42,879 nucleotides of DNA. Source: Bacteroidales bacterium. Lineage in GTDB: Bacteria > Bacteroidota > Bacteroidia > Bacteroidales > UBA932. Shown here one piece after another: positions 26,892-37,113 of this stretch; within the stretch, counting starts at the first letter, position 1, and each line of letters opens with the position of its first letter. The notes beneath the pieces were generated by a model. The model saw nothing but the letters and a program-made list of their open reading frames with translations, had not been told where the DNA came from and ran no database searches. The DNA lies in the NCBI GenBank assembly GCA_012744435.1, contig JAAYCA010000065.1:1-42879 (forward strand), written 5' to 3'. Both the position numbers and the translations under genes were made by a program.

Positions 26892-27695
26892 ATGAACTTC
26901 ACTCTCACGATAATGGGCACGGCTTCGGCCATGCCCATTTCTGATAGGAATCCAAGCGCCCAGGTGCTTTCCGTGCACGGGCGCTTGTTCCTGTTGGATT
27001 GCGGGGAGGGCACGCAGCAGCAGATGCGGCGCGCCCATCTCTCTTTCCTGAAAGTGGAGGCTGTCTTTATCACCCACATCCACGGAGACCACCTGTTCGG
27101 CTTGTTCGGTCTGCTGAACACGATGACGATGTACGGCCGTACGGCACCGCTCGATATCTACGGCCCGCAGGCACTGGGCTCCGTGCTCAATTTCTACCGG
27201 AGTTTCTTCGGGGAGTGGGACTGTTTCGAGATCCGCTTCACCGCCGTGGACTGCCGGGAGCCGAAGACGATCCATACGTCCAAGCATGTGCAGGTGAGCG
27301 CTTTCCCGCTCCGGCACAAGATCGAGTGCTATGGCTATCGCTTCGATGAGATCGTGACGGAAAGGCATTGGAAAGAGAATCCCGGCTATCATCCGAAATC
27401 TTTTGCATATTGCTCGGACACCGTACCTTTCCCGGAAGAGGCGGAATGGGTACGCGGCGTGGACCTGCTCTATCACGAAGCCACCTATCCGCGTGAAATG
27501 GCGGACCGGGCCCTTGCCCATTGGCATTCTACTTCGGAACAGGCGGCGCAGTGTGCACGGGATGCCGGTGCGGGGCGGCTGGTGATCGGCCATTACTCCT
27601 CGCGGATTACCGATTTCGATGCCTTGCTGCAGGAGTGTCGGGAGATATTCCCGGACACGGTGGCGGCGCAGGATGGCGATGTTATCGAATTTTAG
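26892..27695 (+). CDS. rnz: Ribonuclease Z
   Basis: This 267-residue metallo-beta-lactamase-fold endonuclease trims the 3' ends of tRNA precursors that lack encoded CCA, as the tRNA-Ala in this window does. The zinc motif H62-x-H64-x-D66-H67 lies in FITHIHGDHLFG; later ligands are in AYCSDT (about 175), LYHEATY (about 196) and VIGHYSSR (about 234-241). It is shorter than the usual 300-310 residues because loops between about 95 and 180 are reduced, but the catalytic set is complete. It is cotranscribed with rpsA. Confidence 0.94.
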   Translation: MNFTLTIMGTASAMPISDRNPSAQVLSVHGRLFLLDCGEGTQQQMRRAHLSFLKVEAVFITHIHGDHLFGLFGLLNTMTMYGRTAPLDIYGPQALGSVLNFYRSFFGEWDCFEIRFTAVDCREPKTIHTSKHVQVSAFPLRHKIECYGYRFDEIVTERHWKENPGYHPKSFAYCSDTVPFPEEAEWVRGVDLLYHEATYPREMADRALAHWHSTSEQAAQCARDAGAGRLVIGHYSSRITDFDALLQECREIFPDTVAAQDGDVIEF

Positions 27696-27722
27696 TATAT
27701 TAGCGTGTAATTTCTACGCCTG

Positions 27723-28673
27723 ATGAAACGTTTCCTGTTCCTTGTCGCAGCGGTGATGCCCGGCCTTTGTGCCGCTCAGAACCCGCAACTGGACTATATC
27801 GAGAAGTATGCCCCGCTGGCAATTGCCGAGATGGAGCGCACCGGCGTGCCGGCCAGTATCACGCTGGCCCAGGCGCTCGTGGAGTCCGGGGCCGGTCGGT
27901 CCGTCCTGGCCGTCCGGGCCAACAACCATTTCGGGCTCAAATGCCACGGGGAATGGACCGGGGACACGTTCTACAAAGACGACGACCGCACCCAGGAGTG
28001 TTTCCGTGCCTATGCAAGCGCGGAAGAGTCTTATCGGGCCCATTCTGATTTCCTGCGTGGGCGGGAGCGTTATCAGGGCCTGTTCGATCTGGATCCTACC
28101 GACTACAAGGCCTGGGCGAGGGGACTCCGTCAGGCCGGTTACGCCACGGATCGCCGCTATGCCGAAAAACTCATCGATTCCATCGAGGATTTCCAGCTGT
28201 ACCGTTTCGACGAGCAGGCTTTTGCGCAGACTGCACCGGCTCCGGCGACCCCGGACCTGCCGCAGGTGGCGGCCGTCGGGGAGCGCCGTATTCCCGTTGC
28301 TGTCGAATCGCTGACGCTGCCCCTGTCCCGCAAGGTCCTCGAGCGCAACGGCGTTCCGTACGTGATCTCCATCGAAGGGGACAGCTACAGCTCGCTGGCG
28401 GCATCCTATCATATGTCTCCGAAACAGATCCTGCGGTATAACGATCTGCCCTACGAGCAGGAGCTGGAGCCGGACACGATCGTGTATCTGGCCCGCAAAA
28501 AGCCGCAGGCGGAGCTCGGGTGGCCGCGTTATGAGGTGGAGACCGGGGGACTTACGCTTTGGGACATTTCCCAGATGTTCGGAGTACAGCTCAAGAAGAT
28601 CCGCCTGTATAACAGCTATCGCGGCGAAGGTCCCGCCCGTCCGGGTGAGACCATCCTCCTTCGCAAATTGTAG
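27723..28673 (+). CDS. Secreted LysM glucosaminidase (GH73-like)
   Basis: The 316-residue protein has a signal peptide (about 1-18), a glucosaminidase domain (about 22-165) and a C-terminal cell-wall-binding part. The catalytic Glu is probably E54 in AQALVESGAGRS, followed by NNHFGLKCHGEW and the RAYASAEESYRAHSDFL region, as in GH73/FlgJ-type enzymes that cut peptidoglycan between N-acetylglucosamine and N-acetylmuramic acid. Two LysM-like segments follow (about 213-262, YVISIEGDSYSSLAASYHMS, and about 272-315, YEVETGGLTLWDISQMFGV). It lies 27 bases after rnz and may be cotranscribed with it. Confidence 0.88.
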   Translation: MKRFLFLVAAVMPGLCAAQNPQLDYIEKYAPLAIAEMERTGVPASITLAQALVESGAGRSVLAVRANNHFGLKCHGEWTGDTFYKDDDRTQECFRAYASAEESYRAHSDFLRGRERYQGLFDLDPTDYKAWARGLRQAGYATDRRYAEKLIDSIEDFQLYRFDEQAFAQTAPAPATPDLPQVAAVGERRIPVAVESLTLPLSRKVLERNGVPYVISIEGDSYSSLAASYHMSPKQILRYNDLPYEQELEPDTIVYLARKKPQAELGWPRYEVETGGLTLWDISQMFGVQLKKIRLYNSYRGEGPARPGETILLRKL

Positions 28674-28702
28674 ATCTTCCGGCCGGAGCCGGGGGTGACC
28701 GT

Positions 28703-31700
28703 TTAACCGACGTATTCCGACGGCGGCATGCCGAATTGTTTCTTGAATGAGGTGGAGAAGTGCGAGAGGGTGTTGAAGCCCGTCATGTAGGCAATCTCCG
28801 ACATGTTGTACTTGCCTTCCTTGAGCAGGTCGGCAGCGCGGTTGAGCTTGTAGCGCTTGAAGAAGACGCCCGGATTCTCGCCGGTCAGGCCCTTGACTTT
28901 GTAGTAGAACTTGGTCCGGGAGATGCGCATCATCTCAGTCATGCGGGTGATGTCCAGCTCCTGGTTGGCCAGCTCCTTGTCCATCAAGGCGTAAAGCTCC
29001 TTCATGAAGGCGCTGTCACGCGGCGACAGTTCATCGGATTTGATGTCCTCGGCGCGGGTGACGGTGCCGAGTCGGCGGCGCAATTTGTCGCGGTTGTCCA
29101 GCAGCGACTTGACGAGAGCGAGCAGGTAGGAAGGGTCGAAGGGTTTGGTCACGTAGGCGTCAGCCCCTTTGTCAAGTCCCTGCACCTGGCTCTCAACGGC
29201 CACCTTGGCCGTGACGAGGATGACGGGGATGTGGCTGAGCTGCAGGTCTTCCTTGATGGCCTCGCAGAGCTCGTATCCGCTGCGTCCGGGCATCACCACA
29301 TCGCTGATCACCAGGTCCGGCGCTTCTTCTTCCAGTGCCTTCAGCGTGGAATCGGCATCAAAATGGACGATGACCTTGTAGTAGGGCGAGAGCAGGATCT
29401 TGACGTAGTTGGCCACGTCGATGTCGTCGTCGACCACGACGACGCGCCGCTTGTCCGGATCCTCCTGGGGCTCTTCCGGTACGGCAGTGCCGGGCAGCGG
29501 AATCATCGGCTTGACCGGATCCCCGGTGCTGCGTTCATCCTCCGCGTAGGAAGCGGCGCTGACGGGCAGGATGAAGCTGAACTCGGCGCCGCCGCTCTCG
29601 CGGTTGGCGGCCGTGATGTAGCCATGATGCAGTTCGGCGAGGGCGCGGGAATAGAAGAGCCCGATGCCCGAACCGGCGGCTTCGCCGCGCCCGGTCTGGT
29701 GGAAGCGCTCGAAGATTTTCTCAAGCTGGTCTTCGGGGATGCCGCAGCCGGTGTCGGTGACGCTGATCATCGCATACTGCGGGTCGGTGTCAGCTTCCGT
29801 AAGCGGGAACCGGGCGGCAGCCTCGCTGCGCGGAATCACGTCGAACGACAGCGATACGGTGCCGCCCGGAGGGGTGAATTTCAATGCGTTGGAGAGCAGG
29901 TTCATGACGATTTTCGTCACTTTGTCGGCATCCCGCCACATCACGAAAGGATCCTCGAGACCGTACGTGTTGAACTCGATGTGCTTGGATTCCGCGTTGA
30001 AGCGGAACAGCGCGGCCGTCGAACGGAGCGGCTCCACGATATCGTCTTTGGCTACCTTGATTCGAAGCTTGTTGTTGCCGATGCGGTTGAAATCCAGAAG
30101 CTGCCCTACCAGCGAGAGCATCCAGGTGGAACTGCGCTGTACGATCTCGAGCAGTTTGCGGTCTTCGCCCCGGATGCAGTCCGAGTGCACGAGCTGGCCG
30201 ACCGGTCCGGCAATCATCGTGAGCGGGGTGCGGAACTCGTGCGCGATATTGGCGAAATAGTTCATCTGGGTGCTGTTGAGGCGCTTCTCCGCTTCGCGTT
30301 CCTGCTCGGCCCGTTCCTGCTCCCGGCGCACTTCGCGGATGTGGTGGGCGGCCTGTTTGCGGACCCGGTGGATCCGGCGGTAAAAAAGGGTTATGAGCAG
30401 AACAAGCCCCAGGGCAAGCAGAATGAACAGGATATGGGCCCACCAGGTCTTGAACCAGGGCGGCAGGACGTGGATGTCAAGCGCCTGTTCCGAAGACGGG
30501 TCCTCCTGCACCATGACGCGGAAGCGGTATCGGCCGGGCGGGAGGTTGGCGTAATTGGCTTCGTTGGCCGTCCCCGCCTCGATCCAGTAGTGGTCGAATC
30601 CTTCCATCATGTAGGTATAGCGATGGCGCTTGAATTCGCTGTAGTCCAGTGCGGCATATGAGATGCTGAATCCGTTCTGGTCATCCCGGATGGTGACTTT
30701 CGGCTGGTGGACGAGTTCCCGGTCGATGGGACCGTCCGGCGAAGGAACGACGAGTCTGTTGTGAACCTTCAAGTCTTCGAATACCAGCTTTACGTTGCGT
30801 TTTTGCTGGAGGTCCAGGGGGTTGAACATGGTCAGGCCATGTGTGCCGCCGAAGACGAGTGTGCCGTCCGGCAGGAGGCAGGAACTGCGCTCGCAGAACA
30901 GGTTGCCGCCGGTGCCGTCGCTGTCGAAGTAGTTGCTGAAGGCTCCGACAGTACGGTCATAGCGGGCCAGACCGTTCATCGTGCTGACCCATAGATTGCC
31001 TTGAAGGTCTTCCTGGATGGAACAGATGTCAGGGCATGGCGTTCCGGAAACAGGGGATGTGTGCCGCTTTTCGTCGGAATAACGGAGCAGCCCGCCACCA
31101 GTCGTGCCGAGCCAGATGTCCCCGGCACTGTCCTGGAAGAGACAGGTAGGGTTGCTGAAATAGCTTCGGGGAGCATGTTCCCACTCCGCATCGGGCGTGG
31201 AGACGAACTGGATCTCGGCCGTGTTGGTAAAGACTTCGCAAATGGGGTTGCCGTAAGGGGCAGCCAGCATGCGTCCCGGGGTCACCTGGAGCAGGGTGGG
31301 GATGATTGTCCGCTGGCCGTTCGGAAGCTGGACGCGGTCGATGTGGCGGGTGCCCTTGTCGTAACGGAGCAGCTCCCCCGTGTAGTTGGAAATCCAGATG
31401 CGTCCCAGATCGTCCTGGGAGACGGATGTGGGATTGAACTGGTCGATGCGGTCGATGACCTTGAGGTCCCGGCCGTCGTATCGGCAGCGCAGTACGCGGT
31501 ATTTTTCCATCAGGACGAGCCATAGCTCGCCTTGCGCGTCGCAGGTGATGCTGGAGCAACGGACATAGCCGAGGTTGTTGTCCGGCACGAAGCGGTTCAG
31601 GTCGATCGGGCGCAACTCCTTGCTCTCCGTGTCATAGACGTACAAACCGTCATTGAGGGTACTGATCCAGAGCCGTCCCTCCCGGTCCGTACTCAGTGCG

Positions 31701-32740
31701 GTAACGGATTTGTGGTTGAAGAAATCCGTCAGGTAGCGGTTGTTGCCGAAACCCTCCTTGGCGGCATAAGAAACGCTGTACCCCTGGTCGGTGGAGCCGA
31801 ACCAGAGGTTGCCCTTGCTGTCATGGAAGAGCTGGTGGTATTCGAAGTCCGGAGCATCATACGGGAAACCGGGATCGGATTGGTGGAGCAGCCGGCCGGT
31901 GGACTGGTTAAAGCAGAACAGTCCGTCGGTGATGGAGTGCAGGAGCATGTCCGGTCCAATGGCAAAGAGAATATCAATGTCCCCCTGCATGAGCCGCTGT
32001 TCCTGCCGGATGGCTTCCGGGATATCCAGCCAGGTTTCGGAGCGCGGATCGAAGATACTGAGGGCCCCCATGCCGGACAGCCAGATCTCGCCCGTCGTGG
32101 CCATGGTGAGGTGATAAGCCAGATGCGGGGGGCGCCATGAGTCGATGAGGTGGAAGTCTGACGGGTCGTAGCAACGGAGTTCGGTCAGGCCGGCGATGGA
32201 CCAGATCCGTCCGTCCTGTCCGATGACCGACCTGAAGCCGTATTCGCGGACGACGGGGCGGATGCAGTCGGCTTCCGCATCGTAGCGTAACAGCAGGCCG
32301 TTGTTGTTGAAGAGTATCTGGCCGTCGCGGGTCTCCAGGATTTCGCTGACGTTTTTGTTGTCGTCCAGGATACGGATCTGCCGGAACCGTCCGTCATCCA
32401 TGTGTACGGATACGCCAAGGGGGGTACCGACCCAGAGCTGTCCGGACGCGCTGCACCGCAGCGCCGTGATCCGGTTGTCGGGCAGGCCGAGCGAATCTCC
32501 GCCACTGAAACATTGGTAGAAATTGTGGATGTTGTATTTGTTGAGACCGCGGGCGGTGCCGATCCAGATGTGTCCGTCGGCATCTTCGGCGAAGGCATTG
32601 ACACGCTGGTTGGACAGGCGTTCCGCCACTTGGACGTAACTCTCAATGATTTCCGGATCAGGAACCGTCGCCGGCCGCGAACAGGCGGCAGGCAGAATGG
32701 CGAACAAGAATAGGATCCCTTTTCGCATTTTCATAGGCAT
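28703..32740 (-). CDS. Hybrid two-component system regulator (HTCS)
   Basis: The 1345-residue protein joins sensor and regulator in one chain. Order: signal or lipoprotein-like N-terminus (ILPAACS, about 14-20); two seven-bladed beta-propeller regions with many WIGT-type blades (about 45-680); Y_Y_Y domain (about 690-755); membrane helix (about 768-788); histidine kinase with H-box AHEFRTPL (His about 834), N-box LLSNALKF and GSGIGLFYSRAL (ATP lid, about 1035-1046); receiver domain with ISDVVMPGRSG (Asp about 1145); AraC-type HTH (about 1245-1343). All catalytic residues are intact. Such proteins sense glycan fragments in the periplasm and switch on adjacent hydrolase genes. It is divergent from the esterase gene at 32907 and a TATATTTG box lies at 32760-32753. 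Confidence 0.95.
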   Translation of the reverse strand: MPMKMRKGILFLFAILPAACSRPATVPDPEIIESYVQVAERLSNQRVNAFAEDADGHIWIGTARGLNKYNIHNFYQCFSGGDSLGLPDNRITALRCSASGQLWVGTPLGVSVHMDDGRFRQIRILDDNKNVSEILETRDGQILFNNNGLLLRYDAEADCIRPVVREYGFRSVIGQDGRIWSIAGLTELRCYDPSDFHLIDSWRPPHLAYHLTMATTGEIWLSGMGALSIFDPRSETWLDIPEAIRQEQRLMQGDIDILFAIGPDMLLHSITDGLFCFNQSTGRLLHQSDPGFPYDAPDFEYHQLFHDSKGNLWFGSTDQGYSVSYAAKEGFGNNRYLTDFFNHKSVTALSTDREGRLWISTLNDGLYVYDTESKELRPIDLNRFVPDNNLGYVRCSSITCDAQGELWLVLMEKYRVLRCRYDGRDLKVIDRIDQFNPTSVSQDDLGRIWISNYTGELLRYDKGTRHIDRVQLPNGQRTIIPTLLQVTPGRMLAAPYGNPICEVFTNTAEIQFVSTPDAEWEHAPRSYFSNPTCLFQDSAGDIWLGTTGGGLLRYSDEKRHTSPVSGTPCPDICSIQEDLQGNLWVSTMNGLARYDRTVGAFSNYFDSDGTGGNLFCERSSCLLPDGTLVFGGTHGLTMFNPLDLQQKRNVKLVFEDLKVHNRLVVPSPDGPIDRELVHQPKVTIRDDQNGFSISYAALDYSEFKRHRYTYMMEGFDHYWIEAGTANEANYANLPPGRYRFRVMVQEDPSSEQALDIHVLPPWFKTWWAHILFILLALGLVLLITLFYRRIHRVRKQAAHHIREVRREQERAEQEREAEKRLNSTQMNYFANIAHEFRTPLTMIAGPVGQLVHSDCIRGEDRKLLEIVQRSSTWMLSLVGQLLDFNRIGNNKLRIKVAKDDIVEPLRSTAALFRFNAESKHIEFNTYGLEDPFVMWRDADKVTKIVMNLLSNALKFTPPGGTVSLSFDVIPRSEAAARFPLTEADTDPQYAMISVTDTGCGIPEDQLEKIFERFHQTGRGEAAGSGIGLFYSRALAELHHGYITAANRESGGAEFSFILPVSAASYAEDERSTGDPVKPMIPLPGTAVPEEPQEDPDKRRVVVVDDDIDVANYVKILLSPYYKVIVHFDADSTLKALEEEAPDLVISDVVMPGRSGYELCEAIKEDLQLSHIPVILVTAKVAVESQVQGLDKGADAYVTKPFDPSYLLALVKSLLDNRDKLRRRLGTVTRAEDIKSDELSPRDSAFMKELYALMDKELANQELDITRMTEMMRISRTKFYYKVKGLTGENPGVFFKRYKLNRAADLLKEGKYNMSEIAYMTGFNTLSHFSTSFKKQFGMPPSEYVG

Positions 32741-32752
32741 TGAATATCACTT

Positions 32753-32760
32753 CAAATATA
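32753..32760 (-). promoter_or_regulatory. -7 element of HTCS gene
   Basis: TATATTTG on the minus strand, 12 bases before the ATG at 32740. Confidence 0.65.
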
Positions 32761-32875
32761 CAGATTTTGGAAGAATATTGAAAGAATTGGACAAGTCTTG
32801 GGCCGGGTTCCGGTTTTAATTGTACACAAAAGAAAAAAAAGGGAGTATTGAAAACAATAAAAACAGGATGTTGGG

Positions 32876-32883
32876 TAAATTTG
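32876..32883 (+). promoter_or_regulatory. -7 element of type B carboxylesterase gene
   Basis: TAAATTTG matches TAnnTTTG. It lies upstream of the ATG at 32907 and inside the longer frame from 32820, so it decides for the later start. Confidence 0.6.
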
Positions 32884-32906
32884 CATATGTACTAAGCCAT
32901 GTAATA

Positions 32907-34367
32907 ATGATACGCATACGCTATTACCCTCTTCTCCTGTTGGCCGCCTGCTTTGCCATCCATGCTTGCGCTCCGGACAGGCCGCATTCCGGGCAGTCTC
33001 TCCATAGTCTCGAAACTTCCGCCAAGGCTTCGACGGTCCAGACGGTGTCCGGTCCCGTGGCCGGCTATATCGAGGACGGTGTCTATACCTACAAAGGCAT
33101 TCCCTATGCCAAGGCGGAACGTTTCCTGCCGGCGGTCGATCCCGACCCCTGGACGGAAGTGCGCAGCAGCCTTGCCTACGGCCCCACGTGTCCGCAGGGG
33201 GCGCGGACGGGCTGGTATGACGATCACCAGGCCTTTTCGATGCATTGGGACGACGGCTTCCCGGATGAGGACTGCCTCCGCGTCAATGTCTGGACGGCCG
33301 GCATTAACGACGGCCGCAAGCGACCTGTAATGGTCTGGCTGCACGGTGGCGGCTTCAGCGCCGGTTCCGGTCAGGAGCAGATCGGTTACGACGGTGCAAA
33401 CCTTGCGCGTGACCACGGCGTCGTGGTCGTCTCGCTCAACCACCGCCTCAATGTCCTGGGTTTCCTGGACCTGTCCGGCTTCGGGGCCCGCTATGCTGCT
33501 TCCGGCAATCTCGGCATGACCGATATCGTCAAGGCGCTGGAGTGGGTGCGGGACAATATTAGCGTTTTCGGCGGGGATCCCGCCAATGTGACCGTTTTCG
33601 GACAGTCGGGTGGCGGCGGCAAGGTATGCACCTTGCTTGCGATGCCTTCCGCGAAGGGCCTTTTCAGCAAGGCTGTCGTGGAGAGCGGATCGATCCTGGA
33701 GGCGCAGACCCAGAAATGGTCGCGTCGCATCGGCGCTGCCACGGTACGCCGGCTCGGCATCAGCCCGGCCCGGATCGCCGATATCGAGAGCGTCCCGTAT
33801 GCGACCCTGCTGGAAGCATACGATGCTGCCGTCGCCGAGGTGCGTACGGAAGCGGAGCATGAAGGCGGGTTGCCCGAGAATCTGCTGGACCAGCTCCTTT
33901 TCGGTACCCGTCCGGTGGTGGACAGTGAGGTCCTGCCCCACCAGCCCGGTTCCGCGGCCGCCATGGCCCTGTCCAGGGACATCCCGGTGATTATCGGTAC
34001 GACCTACCATGAATTCACGCGCGACCAGGAGGATACGATCTTCAAGCCGCTGGCCCTCCGGCAGGCTTCCGACCGCTTGGCAGCGGGCTGTGCTCCCGTG
34101 TATCTGTATCAGTTCACCTGGGAGTCCCCGGTGCTGGACGGCGCCCTGGGCAGCACGCACTGCCTGGAGATCCCCTTCGTCTTTGACAACGTAGAGCTTC
34201 ACCGCACCTTCACGGGCGGTGGCGGGCAGGCCGTGGAACTCGGTCACCGCATCAGCCGCCTGTGGACGAATTTCGCGAAGACGGGCGTCCCGGCTGCGGA
34301 CGGCATGCCGGTATGGGAGCCATATCCGCGCACCATGATCCTGGATACCGTATCAAAATTGGAATAA
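32907..34367 (+). CDS. Type B carboxylesterase lipoprotein
   Basis: From the ATG at 32907 the protein has 486 residues and a lipoprotein signal (LLLLAACFAIHAC, Cys about 22). The alpha/beta-hydrolase core has the oxyanion segment VWLHGGGFSAGSG and the nucleophile elbow FGQSGGGG with Ser234; the usual family form is GQSAGG/GESAGG, so one Ala is replaced by Gly. THCLEIPFVFDN near the C-terminus holds the catalytic His, and the acid is likely the Glu in TTYHEF. The family hydrolyses carboxylic esters and in gut Bacteroidales often accompanies plant-polysaccharide enzymes. Divergent from the HTCS gene, it is its best target candidate. Confidence 0.88.
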   Translation: MIRIRYYPLLLLAACFAIHACAPDRPHSGQSLHSLETSAKASTVQTVSGPVAGYIEDGVYTYKGIPYAKAERFLPAVDPDPWTEVRSSLAYGPTCPQGARTGWYDDHQAFSMHWDDGFPDEDCLRVNVWTAGINDGRKRPVMVWLHGGGFSAGSGQEQIGYDGANLARDHGVVVVSLNHRLNVLGFLDLSGFGARYAASGNLGMTDIVKALEWVRDNISVFGGDPANVTVFGQSGGGGKVCTLLAMPSAKGLFSKAVVESGSILEAQTQKWSRRIGAATVRRLGISPARIADIESVPYATLLEAYDAAVAEVRTEAEHEGGLPENLLDQLLFGTRPVVDSEVLPHQPGSAAAMALSRDIPVIIGTTYHEFTRDQEDTIFKPLALRQASDRLAAGCAPVYLYQFTWESPVLDGALGSTHCLEIPFVFDNVELHRTFTGGGGQAVELGHRISRLWTNFAKTGVPAADGMPVWEPYPRTMILDTVSKLE

Positions 34368-34373
34368 AATCAT

Positions 34374-35624
<1,251 letters not shown>

Positions 35625-35637
35625 CGTCCGCCTGTAT

Positions 35638-35676
35638 GCAAAAAGGGCTGGCCCGGTCGGGTCAGCCCTCTTTTTT
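35638..35676. terminator. Bidirectional intrinsic terminator
   Basis: A 12-bp stem (35644-35655 with 35658-35669, one G-T pair) has A residues to the left and a T run to the right, between converging esterase genes. Confidence 0.88.
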
Positions 35677-35689
35677 GCGTCAAACGGCC

Positions 35690-37102
35690 TTACCGTGCCA
35701 GCATCGGGCCCATGCCCGAAGCGACCTTGTCGGCGTCGTCGAGCTTGAAGACCATGTAGTTCTGGTTGCCCTGGGTGAAGGCAGTCCAGGCACCGCCGGC
35801 CTTGCCGTTCGGATTGCCGGTGGCGGCGAAGTTGGTCCAGCAGCCGATCATCTGCTCGGCGAGCGCGTAGTCGCCCTCCGTGAAGGGGCGCCAGCAGAAA
35901 CGCAGCGACTTGAACATGTACCAGAGTTCCGAGGAGTGGAACGCTCCCTGAAGCACGCCCTCGCGTCCGTCGGTCGGCAGGCGCCGGGCAAACTGGTAGG
36001 CATAGGCCGGGGTGCCGGCCTGCTCGCGCAGCAGGCAGAAACGGTCGATGCCGTTGCCCAGTGCACCCATGTCGTCCAGGGTGCAGCCGATCATGTACGG
36101 CACATCGGCGATGCGGCCGGCCTTGGCGGCTTCGTTGAAGGTCTCGGGATAGGCCCATCCGTCCACGACGGGGGAGGTGCCGGCGCGCAGGAACTGTCGC
36201 TTCTCCTGCATGTACCGCGAACTCAGACCCATCAGGTCCTGCGGGCTTGCGGCACGCATCTTCTCGAGGGTGTCATAACCCGCCCAGTCCATGAGCTCTT
36301 TGCCGGCGGCTTCGCTGTCCTTCAGCGGGCTGCCGCCCAGGGCGGGCCGGTCCGTGACACCGCCGCCGCTCTGGATGATCGCGCCGGCGATCAGGTCTTT
36401 GGACAGGGGGGAGGTCACGAGCGTCTGTACGCTCATCGCACCGGCGCTCTGGCCCATGATGGTGATGCGGTCCGGATCACCGCCGAACTGGGCGATGTTG
36501 GCCTTCACCCATTTCAGGGCGGCGATCTGGTCGAGCATGCCGTAGTTGCCGGACACGCCGTGCGGACTCTCGGCACTCAGGGCCGGATGCGTGAAGAAAC
36601 CGAGCACGCCGAGGCGGTAGTTGAAAGTCACGAGCACGCCGCCGTGCGCGGCCCACTCCTCGCCGTCCATCTCGGGCTCGAAGCCCCAGCCGGCGGTGTA
36701 GCCGCCGCCGTGGATCCACAGGGTTACGGGCAGTTTCCTGCCGGGCTGTCCGGCCGCCGGGGTCCAGACATTAAGGTACAGGCAGTCCTCGCTGAACTCG
36801 GGATCGCCGTCGAAGAAGAACTCGGGGGTGTAGCCGCCGCCGGAGTGCGGGGTCTGCCAGGCAGGATGTCCCCAACTGTCAGCCACTTTCACGCCTTCCC
36901 AAGGCACGACGGGCTGGGGCTCCTTCCAACGGAGATCGCCCACGGGCGGAGCGGCGAAAGGAATTCCCCGGTATACGGTTACACCGGGGGTTTCGGTTAC
37001 GACCCCCTGGACCTGGCCTCCCTCGATGGTGAGGACGGGATTCCCGGGTGCACAGGCGGCCAGAACGAAGGCTGCCAGTGCGAAGAAAAAGATGCGTTTC
37101 AT
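35690..37102 (-). CDS. Type B carboxylesterase lipoprotein (second copy)
   Basis: The 470-residue protein has a lipoprotein signal (FVLAAC, Cys17). The catalytic core includes YRGIPFAAPPVGDLRW (about 43-58), the oxyanion WIHGGGYTAGWG and the elbow GQSAGA with Ser219, then a CLREQ region and a C-terminal His in QGAFHSSELWYMF. It is closer to the classical family pattern than the copy at 32907. It sits 11 bases downstream of the CE1-like gene ending at 37114 and is cotranscribed with it. Likely role: removal of ester groups from a glycan or lignin-linked fragment. Confidence 0.88.
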   Translation of the reverse strand: MKRIFFFALAAFVLAACAPGNPVLTIEGGQVQGVVTETPGVTVYRGIPFAAPPVGDLRWKEPQPVVPWEGVKVADSWGHPAWQTPHSGGGYTPEFFFDGDPEFSEDCLYLNVWTPAAGQPGRKLPVTLWIHGGGYTAGWGFEPEMDGEEWAAHGGVLVTFNYRLGVLGFFTHPALSAESPHGVSGNYGMLDQIAALKWVKANIAQFGGDPDRITIMGQSAGAMSVQTLVTSPLSKDLIAGAIIQSGGGVTDRPALGGSPLKDSEAAGKELMDWAGYDTLEKMRAASPQDLMGLSSRYMQEKRQFLRAGTSPVVDGWAYPETFNEAAKAGRIADVPYMIGCTLDDMGALGNGIDRFCLLREQAGTPAYAYQFARRLPTDGREGVLQGAFHSSELWYMFKSLRFCWRPFTEGDYALAEQMIGCWTNFAATGNPNGKAGGAWTAFTQGNQNYMVFKLDDADKVASGMGPMLAR

Positions 37103-37113
37103 GGTATGGGATG

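Noticed and set aside
25110..27593. 827-residue minus-strand frame opposite rpsA and rnz
   Set aside because: It spans two intact conserved genes and has no recognisable domain.
28674..28702. Terminator between the glucosaminidase and HTCS genes
   Set aside because: The 29 bases hold GGCCGGAGCCGG but no stem with a T run.
28703..32740. Broken catalytic residues in the hybrid regulator
   Set aside because: H-box, N-box, ATP lid, receiver Asp and HTH all read intact on inspection.
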